Origin: Bradyrhizobium sp. CCBAU 53338
Lineage (GTDB): Bacteria; Pseudomonadota; Alphaproteobacteria; Rhizobiales; Xanthobacteraceae
Direction of reading: 5' to 3'
DNA: 64,000 nt
Assembly: GCF_015291665.1 (NCBI RefSeq)
Contig: NZ_CP030048.1
Span: 6,855,501 to 6,919,500 of the forward strand
This document shows positions 24,877 to 35,646 of this stretch, one piece after another. The notes under the pieces were generated by a model. The model was given only the letters and a program-made list of their open reading frames with translations, was not told the DNA's origin and ran no database searches. A program made the translations under genes and the position numbers. Positions within the stretch are counted from its first letter, which is position 1. Each line of letters begins with the position of its first letter.

Positions 24877-26715
24877 CTAAGCCACCGCGCGCTCGCGATA
24901 CATCGCGTCGATCTCGGCGGCATAGCGCTTGTTCACGAAGCCGCGCTTCAGCTTCATGGTCGGCGTCAGCTCCTCGTCCTCCGGGGTGAGCTGGCGTTCG
25001 ATCAGGTAGAATTTCTTGACGGTCTCGACGCGGGCGAAATTCGCGTTGACGCCTTCGATCTCGCGCCAGATCAGGTCCTGGATTTCGCTGGCCCGGCACA
25101 GGCTGGCGTAGTTGGTGAAGGGGATGTCGTGGTCCTGGGCGAATTTCTCGACGTTCTCCTGGTCGATCATCACGAGGCAGGTGAGATACGGCCGCTTGTC
25201 GCCGATCACGACGGCGTCCGAAATGTAGGGCGAGAATTTCAGCTGGTTCTCGATCTCCGACGGCGTGATGTTCTTGCCGCCCGAGGTGATGATGATGTCC
25301 TTCATCCGGTCGGTGATGCGGACGAAGCCTTCGTTGTCGATGGTGCCGACGTCACCGGTGTGCAGCCAGCCTCTGGTATCGATGGTCTCCGCCGTTTTCT
25401 CCGGCTGGTTCAGATAGCCCATGAACAGGAAGTCGCCCTTGATCAGGATCTCGCCGTCGGGCGACAGCGCGACCTCTCCCCAGGGCACCGCCGTACCGAC
25501 CGAGCCGAGCTTGACGCGCTTTCCCGGCATCATGGTCGCAACCCCGCAATTCTCGGTCTGGCCGTAGACCTCGTGCATGTCGATGCCGAGCGCGAGGTAC
25601 CAGCGGATCAGGTCCGGCGCGATCGGTGCCGCGCCGGTGAAGGCGATGCGGCAGCGATCGAGCCCGATCATGCGGCGGATGTTGCGGAAGGCCAGCCGGT
25701 ACGCGACGCCGTTGGCGATGCGCAGGCCCAGCGGCGGCGCCTTGCCTTCGATCCGGCAGTCGACCATGCGATAACCGATCGCGATGGCGCGGCGATAGAC
25801 CCATTGCTGGAGCGGCGTCGCGTCCTTCAGCGCGATCGTGATGGCCGAATAGAATTTCTCCCAGATCCGCGGCACCGCGAGGAACACGGTCGGCTGTACC
25901 TCGCGCAGATTGTCCGGCACGGTCTCGGGGCTCTCGGCAAAGTTCATGACCGAGCCGAGCGCGACCGAGATGTAGTAGCCGCCGACGCGCTCGGCGACGT
26001 GGCAGAGCGGCAGGAAGATCAACCGGTCTTCGTCCTCGCGCGCAGGGATGAAGTCGTTGGCATGCCGCATCTGGTGCGTGACGCTGCGGTTGGCGTGCAT
26101 CGCGCCCTTGGGCGGACCTGTCGTGCCCGAGGTGTAGACGAGCACGGCGAGATCGCTCGCGCTGCGGCTGTCGACCATCTCCTGCCAGAGCGCTTCGCGG
26201 CCGACCATGTGGTTGCGGCCGAGCGCGCGGAACTCCTCGAACGACATCACCATGTCGTCCGAGAAGCCGCTGAGGCCCTCCATGTCGAACACGACGATCC
26301 GCTGCAGGCTGGGACAGCGGGCGCGGCAGGCGAGGATCTTGTCGAGTTGCTCTTCGTCCTCGGCGAAGATCACCCGCGTCGTGGAATCGTTGATGAGGTA
26401 TTCGACCTGGGCCGATGCGTCGGTCGGGTAGATGCCGGAGGAGACGCCGCCGGCGCAGAGGATACCCATGTCGGCGTAGATCCATTCCGGGACCGCATTG
26501 GCGATGATGGAAGCGACGTCGCCCGGCATGAAGTTGATGGCGCGAAGGCCGTAGGCGATTTCCCTGGAGATCTGCAGCCATTCGCGCCAGCTCGTCGGCT
26601 GCCAGATGCCGAATTTCTTCTCGCGGATCGCTGGCCTGTCGCCGCGCACTTCTGCCGCGCGCAAAAAGCTCTTTGCGATCGTATCAGCGACCGTCAGCAC
26701 CGCCGGTCGGGCCAT
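24877..26715 (-). CDS. AMP-dependent acyl-CoA synthetase (long-chain type)
   Basis: This 612-residue member of the ANL superfamily activates a carboxylic acid to its CoA thioester with ATP. Seen are the P-loop VYTSGTTGPPKGAM, the EVYGQTENCG motif, GWLHTGDVGTIDNEGFVRITDR and the C-terminal DIIITSGGKNITPSEIE block with the hinge and adenylation motifs. It resembles the FAA1/ACSBG branch that carries a longer C-terminal part (TPTMKLKRGFVNKRY). It lies between the importer ATPase gene and the binding-protein gene, which implies that an imported acid is activated at once. The chain type cannot be fixed from sequence. Confidence 0.9.
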   Translation of the reverse strand: MARPAVLTVADTIAKSFLRAAEVRGDRPAIREKKFGIWQPTSWREWLQISREIAYGLRAINFMPGDVASIIANAVPEWIYADMGILCAGGVSSGIYPTDASAQVEYLINDSTTRVIFAEDEEQLDKILACRARCPSLQRIVVFDMEGLSGFSDDMVMSFEEFRALGRNHMVGREALWQEMVDSRSASDLAVLVYTSGTTGPPKGAMHANRSVTHQMRHANDFIPAREDEDRLIFLPLCHVAERVGGYYISVALGSVMNFAESPETVPDNLREVQPTVFLAVPRIWEKFYSAITIALKDATPLQQWVYRRAIAIGYRMVDCRIEGKAPPLGLRIANGVAYRLAFRNIRRMIGLDRCRIAFTGAAPIAPDLIRWYLALGIDMHEVYGQTENCGVATMMPGKRVKLGSVGTAVPWGEVALSPDGEILIKGDFLFMGYLNQPEKTAETIDTRGWLHTGDVGTIDNEGFVRITDRMKDIIITSGGKNITPSEIENQLKFSPYISDAVVIGDKRPYLTCLVMIDQENVEKFAQDHDIPFTNYASLCRASEIQDLIWREIEGVNANFARVETVKKFYLIERQLTPEDEELTPTMKLKRGFVNKRYAAEIDAMYRERAVA

Positions 26716-26785
26716 GCGTCTCTCCTCGTTGCCGCTTCAGCGCTTCATCGACGTCTTTCACCGCCAAGTTTCACCGCAAAGTCTT

Positions 26786-27574
26786 TCATCGCCAGGTCTT
26801 TTTCTTCTTCCAGCGCCGTTCGCCTCGCGCGCCGGCTTCCTTGGCGCCAAGGTAGAATTCCTGGATGTCCTGGGAATGCATCAAGCGGTCGCAGCTGTCG
26901 TTCATCACGACGCGCCCGATCTCCAGCACATAGCCATAATGCGCGGTCTCCAGCGCCACGCGTGCATTCTGCTCGACCAGCAGGATCGACATGCCCTGCT
27001 CCTCGTTGACGCGGCGGATGATGGTGAAGATCTCCTTCACCAGGATCGGCGACAGGCCGAGCGAGGGCTCGTCGAGCAGCAGCAGCGTCGGACGGTTCAT
27101 CAGCGCGCGCCCGATCGCGAGCATCTGCTGCTCGCCGCCGGAGAGCTGGCCAGCCGGCTGGTTGATGCGCTCCTTCAGTCGCGGGAAATAGCCATAGACC
27201 CGCTCCAGATCGTCCGCCACGCCGTCGCGGTCGCTGCGCGGATAGGCGCCCATCATCAGGTTCTCGCGCACCGAGAGGAACGGGAACACCTCGCGTCCTT
27301 CGGGGACATGGCTGAGGCCGAGCCGCACGATGCGATCGGCTTCCATCCGCTGGATCGGCTTGCCCATGAACTCGATCGAGCCCTTCTGCGGGTCGAGAAT
27401 GCCGGAGATGGTCTTGAGCACCGTGGTCTTGCCGGCGCCGTTGGCGCCCAGCAGCGTGACGATACGGCCGCGCGGCACCTCCAGCGAGATGCCGCGGATC
27501 GCCATGATCGGCCCGTAGTAGCTCTCGATGTTGGAGAGCTTCAGGATGATGTCGGGCGCAACGGTCGCATCCAT
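26786..27574 (-). CDS. ABC importer ATPase, LivF type
   Basis: This 262-residue ATPase has Walker [10 protein letters not shown], signature [15 protein letters not shown] and Walker [12 protein letters not shown], with the short LivF-type layout ([19 protein letters not shown]). The C-terminus has an unusual Lys/Arg/Trp-rich tail ([10 protein letters not shown]). It energises the importer with the LivG-type partner that ends four bases before its start. The synthetase gene follows after 70 bases. Confidence 0.92.
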   Translation of the reverse strand: MDATVAPDIILKLSNIESYYGPIMAIRGISLEVPRGRIVTLLGANGAGKTTVLKTISGILDPQKGSIEFMGKPIQRMEADRIVRLGLSHVPEGREVFPFLSVRENLMMGAYPRSDRDGVADDLERVYGYFPRLKERINQPAGQLSGGEQQMLAIGRALMNRPTLLLLDEPSLGLSPILVKEIFTIIRRVNEEQGMSILLVEQNARVALETAHYGYVLEIGRVVMNDSCDRLMHSQDIQEFYLGAKEAGARGERRWKKKKTWR

Positions 27575-27578
27575 CGCA

Positions 27579-28337
27579 TCACGCTCCCAGATACGCAGCG
27601 ACGACGTCGGGGTGCTGCTGGACTTCGGTGGGCGAGCCCATCGCCAGCACGCGGCCGTAGTTCAGCGCGATCACCCGATCGGAGACGCGGTTGACCAACG
27701 ACATGTCGTGCTCGACCATCAGCACGGTGACGCCGAGCTCGCTCTTCATGTCGCGGATCCAGAACGACATGTCGTCGGTCTCCTCGACATTGAGGCCGGA
27801 GGACGGCTCGTCGAGCAGAATCAGCTTCGGCTCCGTGCACAACGCGCGCGCAAGCTCGATCACCTTGCGGACACCGTAAGGCAGGCCCGAGATCAGCTTG
27901 TCGCGATAGGCCTCGAGGTCGAGGAACTCGATCACCTGCTCGACCCGGCGGCGGTGCACCTTCTCATTGGCGCGCACGCTCGGCAGGAATAGCAATTCCT
28001 GCCAGAGCTGCGTGGAGGAATGGCGGTGGCGTCCGACCAGGAGGTTCGACAGCACGGTCGCATTCTCGAACAGCTCGATGTTCTGGAAGGTGCGGGCGAT
28101 GCCGAGCTTGGCGATGTCGTAGGGCGGCTGTTCGGTGATGTCCTGGTCCTCGAAGAAGATGCGGCCCGAGGTCGGCCGGTAGATGCGCGAGATCAGGTTG
28201 AAGATAGAGCTCTTGCCGGCGCCGTTGGGCCCGATGATCGAGAGGATCTCGCCCCTCTCGACCGCGAAGGACACTGCGTCGACGGCCTTCAGGCCCCCGA
28301 AATGCAGCGACAGGTTTTCGGCGCGGAAATAGCTCAT
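27579..28337 (-). CDS. ABC importer ATPase, LivG type
   Basis: This 252-residue ATPase has Walker [10 protein letters not shown], the LivG-style [13 protein letters not shown]-loop, a variant signature ([15 protein letters not shown], normal for this branch) and Walker [13 protein letters not shown] followed by VEHDMSLV. The start overlaps the stop of the permease gene by four bases (ATGA). It forms the ATPase pair with the LivF-type protein. Confidence 0.93.
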   Translation of the reverse strand: MSYFRAENLSLHFGGLKAVDAVSFAVERGEILSIIGPNGAGKSSIFNLISRIYRPTSGRIFFEDQDITEQPPYDIAKLGIARTFQNIELFENATVLSNLLVGRHRHSSTQLWQELLFLPSVRANEKVHRRRVEQVIEFLDLEAYRDKLISGLPYGVRKVIELARALCTEPKLILLDEPSSGLNVEETDDMSFWIRDMKSELGVTVLMVEHDMSLVNRVSDRVIALNYGRVLAMGSPTEVQQHPDVVAAYLGA

Positions 28338-29485
28338 CGGTTCCGCTCCGACTTCACGTAGATCTTCTGCCGCTTGAAGGTCGAGCGCTTGTAGAGCGGG
28401 AACAGCTGGAAGAAGAGTTTGATCTTGAGCCAGCGGCCGTAGAGCCCGAGCGGTTCGAACAGCACGAACAGCACGATGATGATGCCGTAGATCGCACCCT
28501 TCAGCCCGTTGAGCGAGGCGAAGGCCGCGGCCTTCGACTGGATATTCTCCGCCGCGGCCGTGCCCGCTCCAAAGGTCGCGGCGATGCCGGCGATGATTCC
28601 GGGCATGTCGTCCTTGAGGTATGTCAGGAACGGATCGATCATCACGATGAAGATCGCGCCCAGCACCGCGCCGTGCAGGCTGAATGTGCCGCCGATCAGG
28701 ATCACGATGATGAACTCGATCGAGAGCTGGAGCGTGAACATCTCCGGCGAGATGAAGGAGAGCTTGTGCGCGAACAGCACGCCGGCAAAGCCGGTGATCG
28801 CCGCCGAGATCGCGAAGGATTTCACCTTGTAGAGCGCGACGTTGACGCCCATGCTGCGTGCAGCGGTCTCGGAGTCCCGGATGGCAACGAAGGCCCGCCC
28901 CGTCGGCGAACGCAACAGGTTGAGCGTGCCGACGATGGTCAGCACCAGCACCGCCAGGCAGACGAAATAGAAGGTGGGGCTGTCGCGCGAGACCGTCACG
29001 CCGAGCAGCGTCAGCGCCTTGACCCGCATGCCCTCGTTGCCGTTGGTGACGCTCTCCCAGCGCGCCAGGATCTCCTCGACGATGAAAGCGAAGGAGATGG
29101 TGGCGATGACGAGATAGATGCCCTGGAGCCGCAGCGCGGGAAAGCCGACCAGCGCGCCGATGCAGCCGGTCAGGACGCCTGCGGCGAGGAAGTAGACCGG
29201 AAACGGTACGTTGTACTTCTGCAGGTAGGCCGCCGTGTAGGCACCGATCGCGAGGAACGCGGCGTGCCCGAGCGAAGCCTGTCCGGTAAAGCCCGTCAAA
29301 ATCAACAGCGCCACGCCCACGGTCGCGTAGATGCAGACGAAGACGAGCTGGCTCATCAGATAGCTGGAAAGCACGTAGGGCGCGATCAGCAGCACCGCGA
29401 GCAGCAGGCCGTAGGAGACGACATAGCCCGAATGCGGAAACAGCCTGATGTCGTCCTCATAGTCGGTCTTGAACAGGAAGCGCAT
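28334..29485 (-). CDS. ABC importer permease, LivM type
   Basis: This 383-residue membrane protein has about nine to ten hydrophobic helices and the LivM landmarks LLILTGFTGQASLGHAAF and GRAFVAIRDSETAARSMGVN (the ATPase-coupling EAA-like loop). The ATG at 29485 was chosen, four bases after the stop of the LivH-type gene. A start at 29509 would overlap it and add eight residues (MPARRSER). The C-terminal end is strongly basic. Confidence 0.92.
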   Translation of the reverse strand: MRFLFKTDYEDDIRLFPHSGYVVSYGLLLAVLLIAPYVLSSYLMSQLVFVCIYATVGVALLILTGFTGQASLGHAAFLAIGAYTAAYLQKYNVPFPVYFLAAGVLTGCIGALVGFPALRLQGIYLVIATISFAFIVEEILARWESVTNGNEGMRVKALTLLGVTVSRDSPTFYFVCLAVLVLTIVGTLNLLRSPTGRAFVAIRDSETAARSMGVNVALYKVKSFAISAAITGFAGVLFAHKLSFISPEMFTLQLSIEFIIVILIGGTFSLHGAVLGAIFIVMIDPFLTYLKDDMPGIIAGIAATFGAGTAAAENIQSKAAAFASLNGLKGAIYGIIIVLFVLFEPLGLYGRWLKIKLFFQLFPLYKRSTFKRQKIYVKSERNR

Positions 29486-29489
29486 GCGT

Positions 29490-30365
29490 TCAGACCTTCT
29501 TGCGGGCATGAAGGCCGAACAGGCCTTCGGGCTTGAGCAACAGCACGGCCAGCAGCACGACGTAGGGCGCGACGTCCTTCCATCCCTCCGGCAGATAGAA
29601 CCCGGCCATGCTCTCGATCACGCCGATCAGGACGCCACCGACGACCGCGCCGGGGATCGAGCCGAAGCCGCCGAGCACTGCGGCCGGAAATGCCTTGAGC
29701 CCGAGCACGAGCCCGACGTTGGAATGGATGAAGGTTATCGGCGCCAGCAGCACGCCGGCGCAGGTCGCAACCGCCGCGCTGATCGCCCAGACGATCGACA
29801 CGACGCGCTTGACCGGGATGCCCATGTAGTAGGCTGCCAGCATGTTCTCGGAGCTGGCGCGCATCGCGGTGCCGAGCGTGGTCTTGTTGAAGAACAGCCA
29901 GAGCAGCGTGCAGAGGATGATCGTTGCCGCGATCACCGACAGCTTGTCATGCGCGAGCACCAGCGAGCCGATGCGCAGCACGCCCTGGCTGAACGGCGTC
30001 TCGATCTTGAAATCGTCGGTGCCCCAGATCATGCCGGCGACCGAGCGCAGGAAATAGCCGAGGCCGATGGTGGCCATGATGATGGAGAATTGCGGATAGC
30101 CGAGGATCGGCCGCACCACGATCCGCTCCGCGAGCATGCCGAACAGCGCCATCGCCGCCACGGCGCCGGCGAAGCCGACCCAGTAGTTCAGGCCCATCAT
30201 GCCGATGAAGGTGAAGGCGAAGAAGCCGCCCAGCATCATCAGATCGCCCTGGGCGAAGTTGACGACCTCGGTGGCCTTGTAGACGAGCACGAAGCCGAGC
30301 GCGATCAGGCCGTAGACGCAGCCGAGCGCAATGCCGCTGACCAGCTGCTGAACGAAATCCAGCAT
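29490..30365 (-). CDS. ABC importer permease, LivH type
   Basis: This 291-residue membrane protein has the LivH pattern: GIALGCVYGLIALGFVLVYKATEVVNFAQGDLMMLGGF at the N-terminus and GTAMRASSENMLAAYYMGIPVKRV as the coupling loop. It is the first gene of the six-gene importer unit; the promoter must lie in the 260 bases between it and the divergent exporter gene. It pairs with the LivM-type permease. Confidence 0.93.
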   Translation of the reverse strand: MLDFVQQLVSGIALGCVYGLIALGFVLVYKATEVVNFAQGDLMMLGGFFAFTFIGMMGLNYWVGFAGAVAAMALFGMLAERIVVRPILGYPQFSIIMATIGLGYFLRSVAGMIWGTDDFKIETPFSQGVLRIGSLVLAHDKLSVIAATIILCTLLWLFFNKTTLGTAMRASSENMLAAYYMGIPVKRVVSIVWAISAAVATCAGVLLAPITFIHSNVGLVLGLKAFPAAVLGGFGSIPGAVVGGVLIGVIESMAGFYLPEGWKDVAPYVVLLAVLLLKPEGLFGLHARKKV

Positions 30366-30624
30366 CGCCGCGCATCCTCCCGACGCGACCGGCGGTTCTT
30401 TGACCGCCTTGCCGCATCTTGTGTCCAGTCGCTACGCAGTCGTTCTGCCGCGTTAGCGCATTTGCCCGGCGCCAATTCAGCCTGAAGGCCCGCGCGCTGT
30501 CAACAAACGGTGACTTGCCTTTAGTCCAAGGTGAATGACGGAATTTGCGGCGGCGCGATTCACGGGGCCGAAACATCTTCGGGTCATGGTCGCGGGCTAT
30601 GCAAAACCTCATGGTGTGGCCGTC

Positions 30625-31370
<746 letters not shown>

Positions 31371-31374
<4 letters not shown>

Positions 31375-32897
31375 GCTCGGCGACCGCCCTTTCGTGGTTT
31401 GCCCGTCACGAGCTCCGCCTCGCCTGGCGCGAATGGTTCGCCATGATGACGGGCGGCCGGCGCCGGCGCGCGCGCGCCGCTATGATCGGCCTCGTCTTCT
31501 TCGCCGCGCTGCTGCACGTGCCGGCCTGGGCGGTGATCGGCCGCTTCGCCAATCTGCAACTGCCGCTCGACAAATCGTCGCTGATCGTGATCTCGGCGAC
31601 GATCTTCCTCGCCTGGACCTTGATGCTGTCGCAGGCGATCGAATCCGTGACGCGGGTGTTTTACGCCCGCGCCGATCTCGACCTGATCATGTCCTCGCCG
31701 GCGACGCTGGCGAACCTGTTCTCGGTCCGCATCGCCGCAATCGCGCTCACCGTCACGGCGATGGCGCTGTTGTTCTCGACGCCCTTCATCGACGTGCTCG
31801 TCATCGGCGGCGGCGCGCGGTGGCTTGCCGCATTCGGCGTGGTCGTCGCGATGGGCCTGTCGGCCGCGGCCATCGCCATTGCCGTCACCATTCTCCTGTT
31901 CCGCCTGATCGGCCCGGCGCGGACGCGCTTCGTTGCCCAGATCCTGGCTGCGATCATCGGCGCCGGTTTCGTGATCGCGCTCCAGGTCGCAGCGATCATA
32001 TCCTACGGCACGCTGTCGCGCTTCACCATCCTGACGTCGGGCACTCTCGCCGCCCACGCGCCCGACATCGACAGCATCTGGTGGTGGCCGGCACGTGCGA
32101 CCATGGGCGACAGCGAGGCGCTGCTGTCGCTCCTCGCGCTCGGGTTGGTGCTGCTGGGATGCGTCATGGCGATCTTCTCGGGCCGTTTCGCCGACACCGC
32201 GATCGACGCCGCCGCCTATGGCACGTCCAACCGCAAGCGCGCGAAGGAACGTCCATTCCGTGGCGGATCGCGGCAGCAGGCGCTGCGGCGCAAGGAATTC
32301 ATGCTGCTCTGGCGCGATCCCTGGCTGATCTCGCAGACATTGATGCAACTGCTCTATCTGGTGCCGCCGGCCCTGCTGCTCTGGCGCAGCTTTGGCGACA
32401 GTTCCGCGGCGCTGACTCTCATCTCGCCTGTCATCGTGATGGCGGCAGGGCAACTCGCCGGCGGGCTCGCCTGGCTGACGATATCAGGCGAAGACGCGCC
32501 CGATCTGGTCGCGACCGCGCCACTCACACCCACGAGCGTCATCCGCGCCAAGATCGAGGTGGTGCTGATCGCGATCGCCGCGATCTTCAGCCCGCTGGTT
32601 GCTGCACTGGTATTCGCCTCGCCTTTCCAGGCTGCGATCACGGCGGCCATGATCATCGCCAGCGCAGCCTGCGCCACCGCGATCCAGCTCTGGTTCCGCG
32701 TCCAGGCCCGGCGCAGCCAATTCCGCCGTCGCCAGACCTCGTCGCGGCTTGCCACCTTCGCCGAAGCCTTCTCCTCGATCGGCTGGGCCGCTACCTCCGC
32801 GCTGCTGCTCACGCTGCCGACCGCAGGCATCGTCAGCGGCCTGATCACCGCGGGCCTGGTCGCGATGACCTGGAAGTTCAGCCCGAGGCGCGACTAA
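31371..32897 (+). CDS. ABC exporter permease (large, ABC-2 like)
   Basis: This 508-residue membrane protein has ten or more hydrophobic helices in two halves, separated by a basic stretch (SNRKRAKERPFRGGSRQQALRRKEF, about residues 285-310). The N-terminus is basic and cytoplasmic. The start at 31371 overlaps the ATPase stop. Each half resembles an ABC-2 type permease, so a single chain may supply the whole channel. No cargo gene is adjacent. Confidence 0.8.
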
Positions 32898-33003
32898 AGG
32901 CAGGGACTGAAGGTGCGACACTGACGCGCTGTTGATCGCGTCCTGTTGGCGACACGCTGCGTTGCACGCTAGACTTTCCCCTGAAGTCATCGGGGACCGG
33001 TTC

Positions 33004-33819
33004 ATGCGGCGATTCATTTCGGCGGCATTTGCGCTGTTGGGCGCTTGTCTCTCTCCTGCCCTCGCCCAGCAGCCGTCTCAACGCAGCGAATGCCTGGCGA
33101 TGGCGAACGCCGCGCCCCGCGCCATGCCGGTCGCCTTCCGGCAGGCGGCTACCGCGGCCGAGGTCGAGATCACCTATGCCGGCCACTCCACCTATTTCAT
33201 CGACACGCCCGGCGGCGTGCGCATCGCGACCGATTACAGCGGCGCCTATCAGGTCGGCCGGCTGCCCGACGTCGTCACCATGAACCGGGCGCACAGCACC
33301 CACTATTCTCTCAATCCCGACAAGCGCATTCCCCATGTGCTGCACGGCTGGGGCGAGGACGGCAAGCCGGCCATCGTGTCGGAGCGCATCGGCGACACCT
33401 TCATCCGCAACGTCACCACCGACATCCGCCGCTATTTCGGTGACGATTCCGGCGCGGACATGATCCGTGACGGCAATTCGATCTTCATCTTCGAGGTGGC
33501 GGGCCTCTGCATCGGTCATCTCGGCCATCTCCACCACAAGCTCGACGACAGCCATTTCGCCCAGATCGGCCGGCTCGACATCGTGATGGTGCCGATCGAC
33601 GGCACCTACACCATGTCGCTCGACGGTGTCTCCGAGATCACCAGGCGGCTGCGCGCCTCCGTGGTGCTGCCGATGCACCGCTTCGCGACCCCGCTCGACG
33701 AGTTCATGCGCCGCATTGGCCGGCAGTTCGAGATCGACCGCCGCACCGAGCGCTCCTTGCGGATCTCGCGAGACACGCTGCCGACGACGCCGACCGTGAT
33801 CATCCTCGACGGCGTCTAA
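33004..33819 (+). CDS. Exported UlaG-like metallo-beta-lactamase-fold protein with altered metal ligands
   Basis: The 271-residue protein has a signal peptide (residues 1-21, ending ALAQ). The fold follows the UlaG-like branch: TYAGHSTYFIDTPGGVRIATDY, then the position of the usual HxHxDH motif reads RAHSTHYS (His97, His100), the usual HLGD block reads HLGHLHH (172-178), and LPMHRF supplies His225. The ATG at 33004 was chosen because it starts the signal peptide. If metal is bound, the site is non-standard. It starts about 100 bases after the exporter permease gene. Confidence 0.8.
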   Translation: MRRFISAAFALLGACLSPALAQQPSQRSECLAMANAAPRAMPVAFRQAATAAEVEITYAGHSTYFIDTPGGVRIATDYSGAYQVGRLPDVVTMNRAHSTHYSLNPDKRIPHVLHGWGEDGKPAIVSERIGDTFIRNVTTDIRRYFGDDSGADMIRDGNSIFIFEVAGLCIGHLGHLHHKLDDSHFAQIGRLDIVMVPIDGTYTMSLDGVSEITRRLRASVVLPMHRFATPLDEFMRRIGRQFEIDRRTERSLRISRDTLPTTPTVIILDGV

Positions 33820-33885
33820 CGCGCAATTTTCTCCAAGTCGGCCGCCGGCCGGTCGTGCTGATCTCCCTGGCAGCAGGAGATCGAC

Positions 33886-34407
33886 ATGACCGACTTCGAG
33901 AGATTGCTGCACGCGGATGGCCCCAACCCCGAGCATGCGGCGGCGCTTCAGCTCTATGGCCGCTTCGTCGGCGATTGGGACGCCGGGATCACCGCCCACG
34001 GCGCTGATGGAACGAAACACACCGCGCCAGGTGAAATCCATTTCGGCTGGGTGCTGGAAGGACGCGCCGTTCAGGACGTCTGGATCATTCCGCGCCCAGC
34101 GGGCAGCTCCGCCTTTCCCATCGCGGGCAATTGGTACGGCACGACGCTGCGGGTCTACGACCCCACCATTTCCGCGTGGCGGATTTCCTGGTCCGATCCA
34201 GCGCGCTCGGTGTTCCGTCACCAGATCGGTCGTCCACGCGGCGAGGACATCGTGCAGGAGGGCACAACCGAAGCCGGTGACCTCACGCGGTGGAGTTTTG
34301 TCGAAATCACGGACGATTCCTTTCGCTGGCTGGGCGAGGTCAAGCCCGCCGCGGCAACCGACTGGCGACTGGTGGTCGATGTGAGGGCGCGGCGGCGTAA
34401 GAGGTGA
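33886..34407 (+). CDS. Hypothetical lipocalin-like (DUF1579-like) protein
   Basis: This 173-residue soluble protein starts after a GCAGGAGATCGAC ribosome site. The pattern of short beta strands (LYGRFVGDWDAGITAHG, GEIHFGWVLEGRAVQDVWI, TTLRVYDPTISAWRISW) resembles small beta-barrel proteins with a GxW motif near the N-terminus, such as DUF1579 and other lipocalin-like families. There is no signal peptide. The function is unknown. It sits between the UlaG-like gene and an amidohydrolase gene on the same strand. Confidence 0.6.
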   Translation: MTDFERLLHADGPNPEHAAALQLYGRFVGDWDAGITAHGADGTKHTAPGEIHFGWVLEGRAVQDVWIIPRPAGSSAFPIAGNWYGTTLRVYDPTISAWRISWSDPARSVFRHQIGRPRGEDIVQEGTTEAGDLTRWSFVEITDDSFRWLGEVKPAAATDWRLVVDVRARRRKR

Positions 34408-34519
34408 TGGGGAGCCCACCTCCTCCGCCGCTGCGATGGTGCTCTGAGCCACGCGCGCTGCTACGCAACCAGATCAGGTGCTAGGCTCCCGCCATAAAAA
34501 CATGAGGGAGCGAACGTCG

Positions 34520-35572
34520 ATGGCTGCAAGCGGTCTGCCTGCCAACACCAGCGGACTCTTCGTCGAACCGCGCGAGGACTGGCTCGCGCAATATCAGGAA
34601 GAGATCATCGATCCCCTCAGGCCGATCGTCGATCCGCATCATCATCTCTGGAATCGCGGACATCGCTATCTGATCGAGGAGATGGCTGCCGATATCGCCT
34701 CCGGCCACAACATCATCGCCACCGTCTATGTCGATTGCCGCTCGATGTACCGTGCGCACGGGCCCGAAGCGTTCCGGCCCGTGGGTGAGGTCGAGTTCGC
34801 CAACGGCGTCGCCGCGATGAGCGCGAGCGGCGGCTACGGCAAGGCCGCGATCTGCGCCGGCATCGTCAGCCACGCCAATCTGCTGCTGGGCGATGCCGCA
34901 AAGCCGGTGCTCGAGGCGGAGATCGCCGCCGGCAACGGTCGCTTCCGCGGCATCAGGCATTCCTCCGCCTGGGACCAGGACCCCGTCGTCGCCGGCATGT
35001 ACGCGAACCGGCCGAAGGGCTTGCTGCAGGACCCGACCTTCCGCAAGGGCTTTGCCTGCCTCGCGCCGCTCGGCCTCAGCTTCGATGCCTGGCTGTTTCA
35101 TCCGCAGATCGGCGAACTCGCTGAACTGGCGCACGCCTTCCCCGACACCAGGATCGTGCTCGACCATTGCGGCGGGCCGGCCGGCGTGGGCCGCTTTGCC
35201 GGGCGGCGCGAAGAGGTATTCCCGCAGTGGCGCGCCGCGATCCGGGAGATCGCTCGTTGCGAGAACGTGGTGGTGAAGCTCGGCGGGCTCGCAATGTGCC
35301 TGCTCGGCTACGACTTCCACCTGCGCGAGAGGCCACCGTCGTCCGAGGAACTCGCCGCCGCGTGGAAGCCTTATGTCGAGACCTGCATCGAGGCCTTCGG
35401 GCCGAAGCGGGCGATGTTCGAAAGCAACTTCCCGCCGGACAAGGGCCAGTGCAGCTACCAGGTGATCTTCAACGCGTTCAAGCGCATCGCGGCACCCTTG
35501 AGCGAGGCCGAGCAGACGGCGCTGTTCTCGCAGACCGCGACCGACTTCTACCGGCTCGAATTGCCGTCATGA
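34520..35572 (+). CDS. Amidohydrolase family 2 (lactonase-like)
   Basis: This 350-residue TIM-barrel hydrolase has the motif IVDPHHHLW near residue 35, RGIRHSSAWD in the middle, RIVLDHCGG and FESNFPPDKG near the end. These match the 2-pyrone-4,6-dicarboxylate lactonase/gluconolactonase-like branch of amidohydrolase family 2, distinct from the two ACMSD-like paralogs at 682-2875. The start at 34520 follows a GAGGGAG ribosome site at good spacing; ATG 34502 is an alternative. It is convergent with a cupin gene. Confidence 0.82.
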   Translation: MAASGLPANTSGLFVEPREDWLAQYQEEIIDPLRPIVDPHHHLWNRGHRYLIEEMAADIASGHNIIATVYVDCRSMYRAHGPEAFRPVGEVEFANGVAAMSASGGYGKAAICAGIVSHANLLLGDAAKPVLEAEIAAGNGRFRGIRHSSAWDQDPVVAGMYANRPKGLLQDPTFRKGFACLAPLGLSFDAWLFHPQIGELAELAHAFPDTRIVLDHCGGPAGVGRFAGRREEVFPQWRAAIREIARCENVVVKLGGLAMCLLGYDFHLRERPPSSEELAAAWKPYVETCIEAFGPKRAMFESNFPPDKGQCSYQVIFNAFKRIAAPLSEAEQTALFSQTATDFYRLELPS

Positions 35573-35573
35573 C

Positions 35574-35608
35574 ACGAAAAAGGGGCCGGGATGTTGATCC
35601 CGACCCCT
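35574..35608 (-). terminator. Rho-independent terminator of the cupin gene
   Basis: The arms 35581-35592 and 35597-35608 pair with one mismatch around a GTTG loop, and on the minus strand the stem is followed by TTTTTCGTG. That is a good intrinsic terminator for the cupin transcript (stop at 35647). The same hairpin may slow transcription from the plus-strand amidohydrolase gene. Confidence 0.75.
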
Positions 35609-35646
35609 GTTCCGTCGTGGTCGCTGGGAAGCGCCCGTGAATTCGA

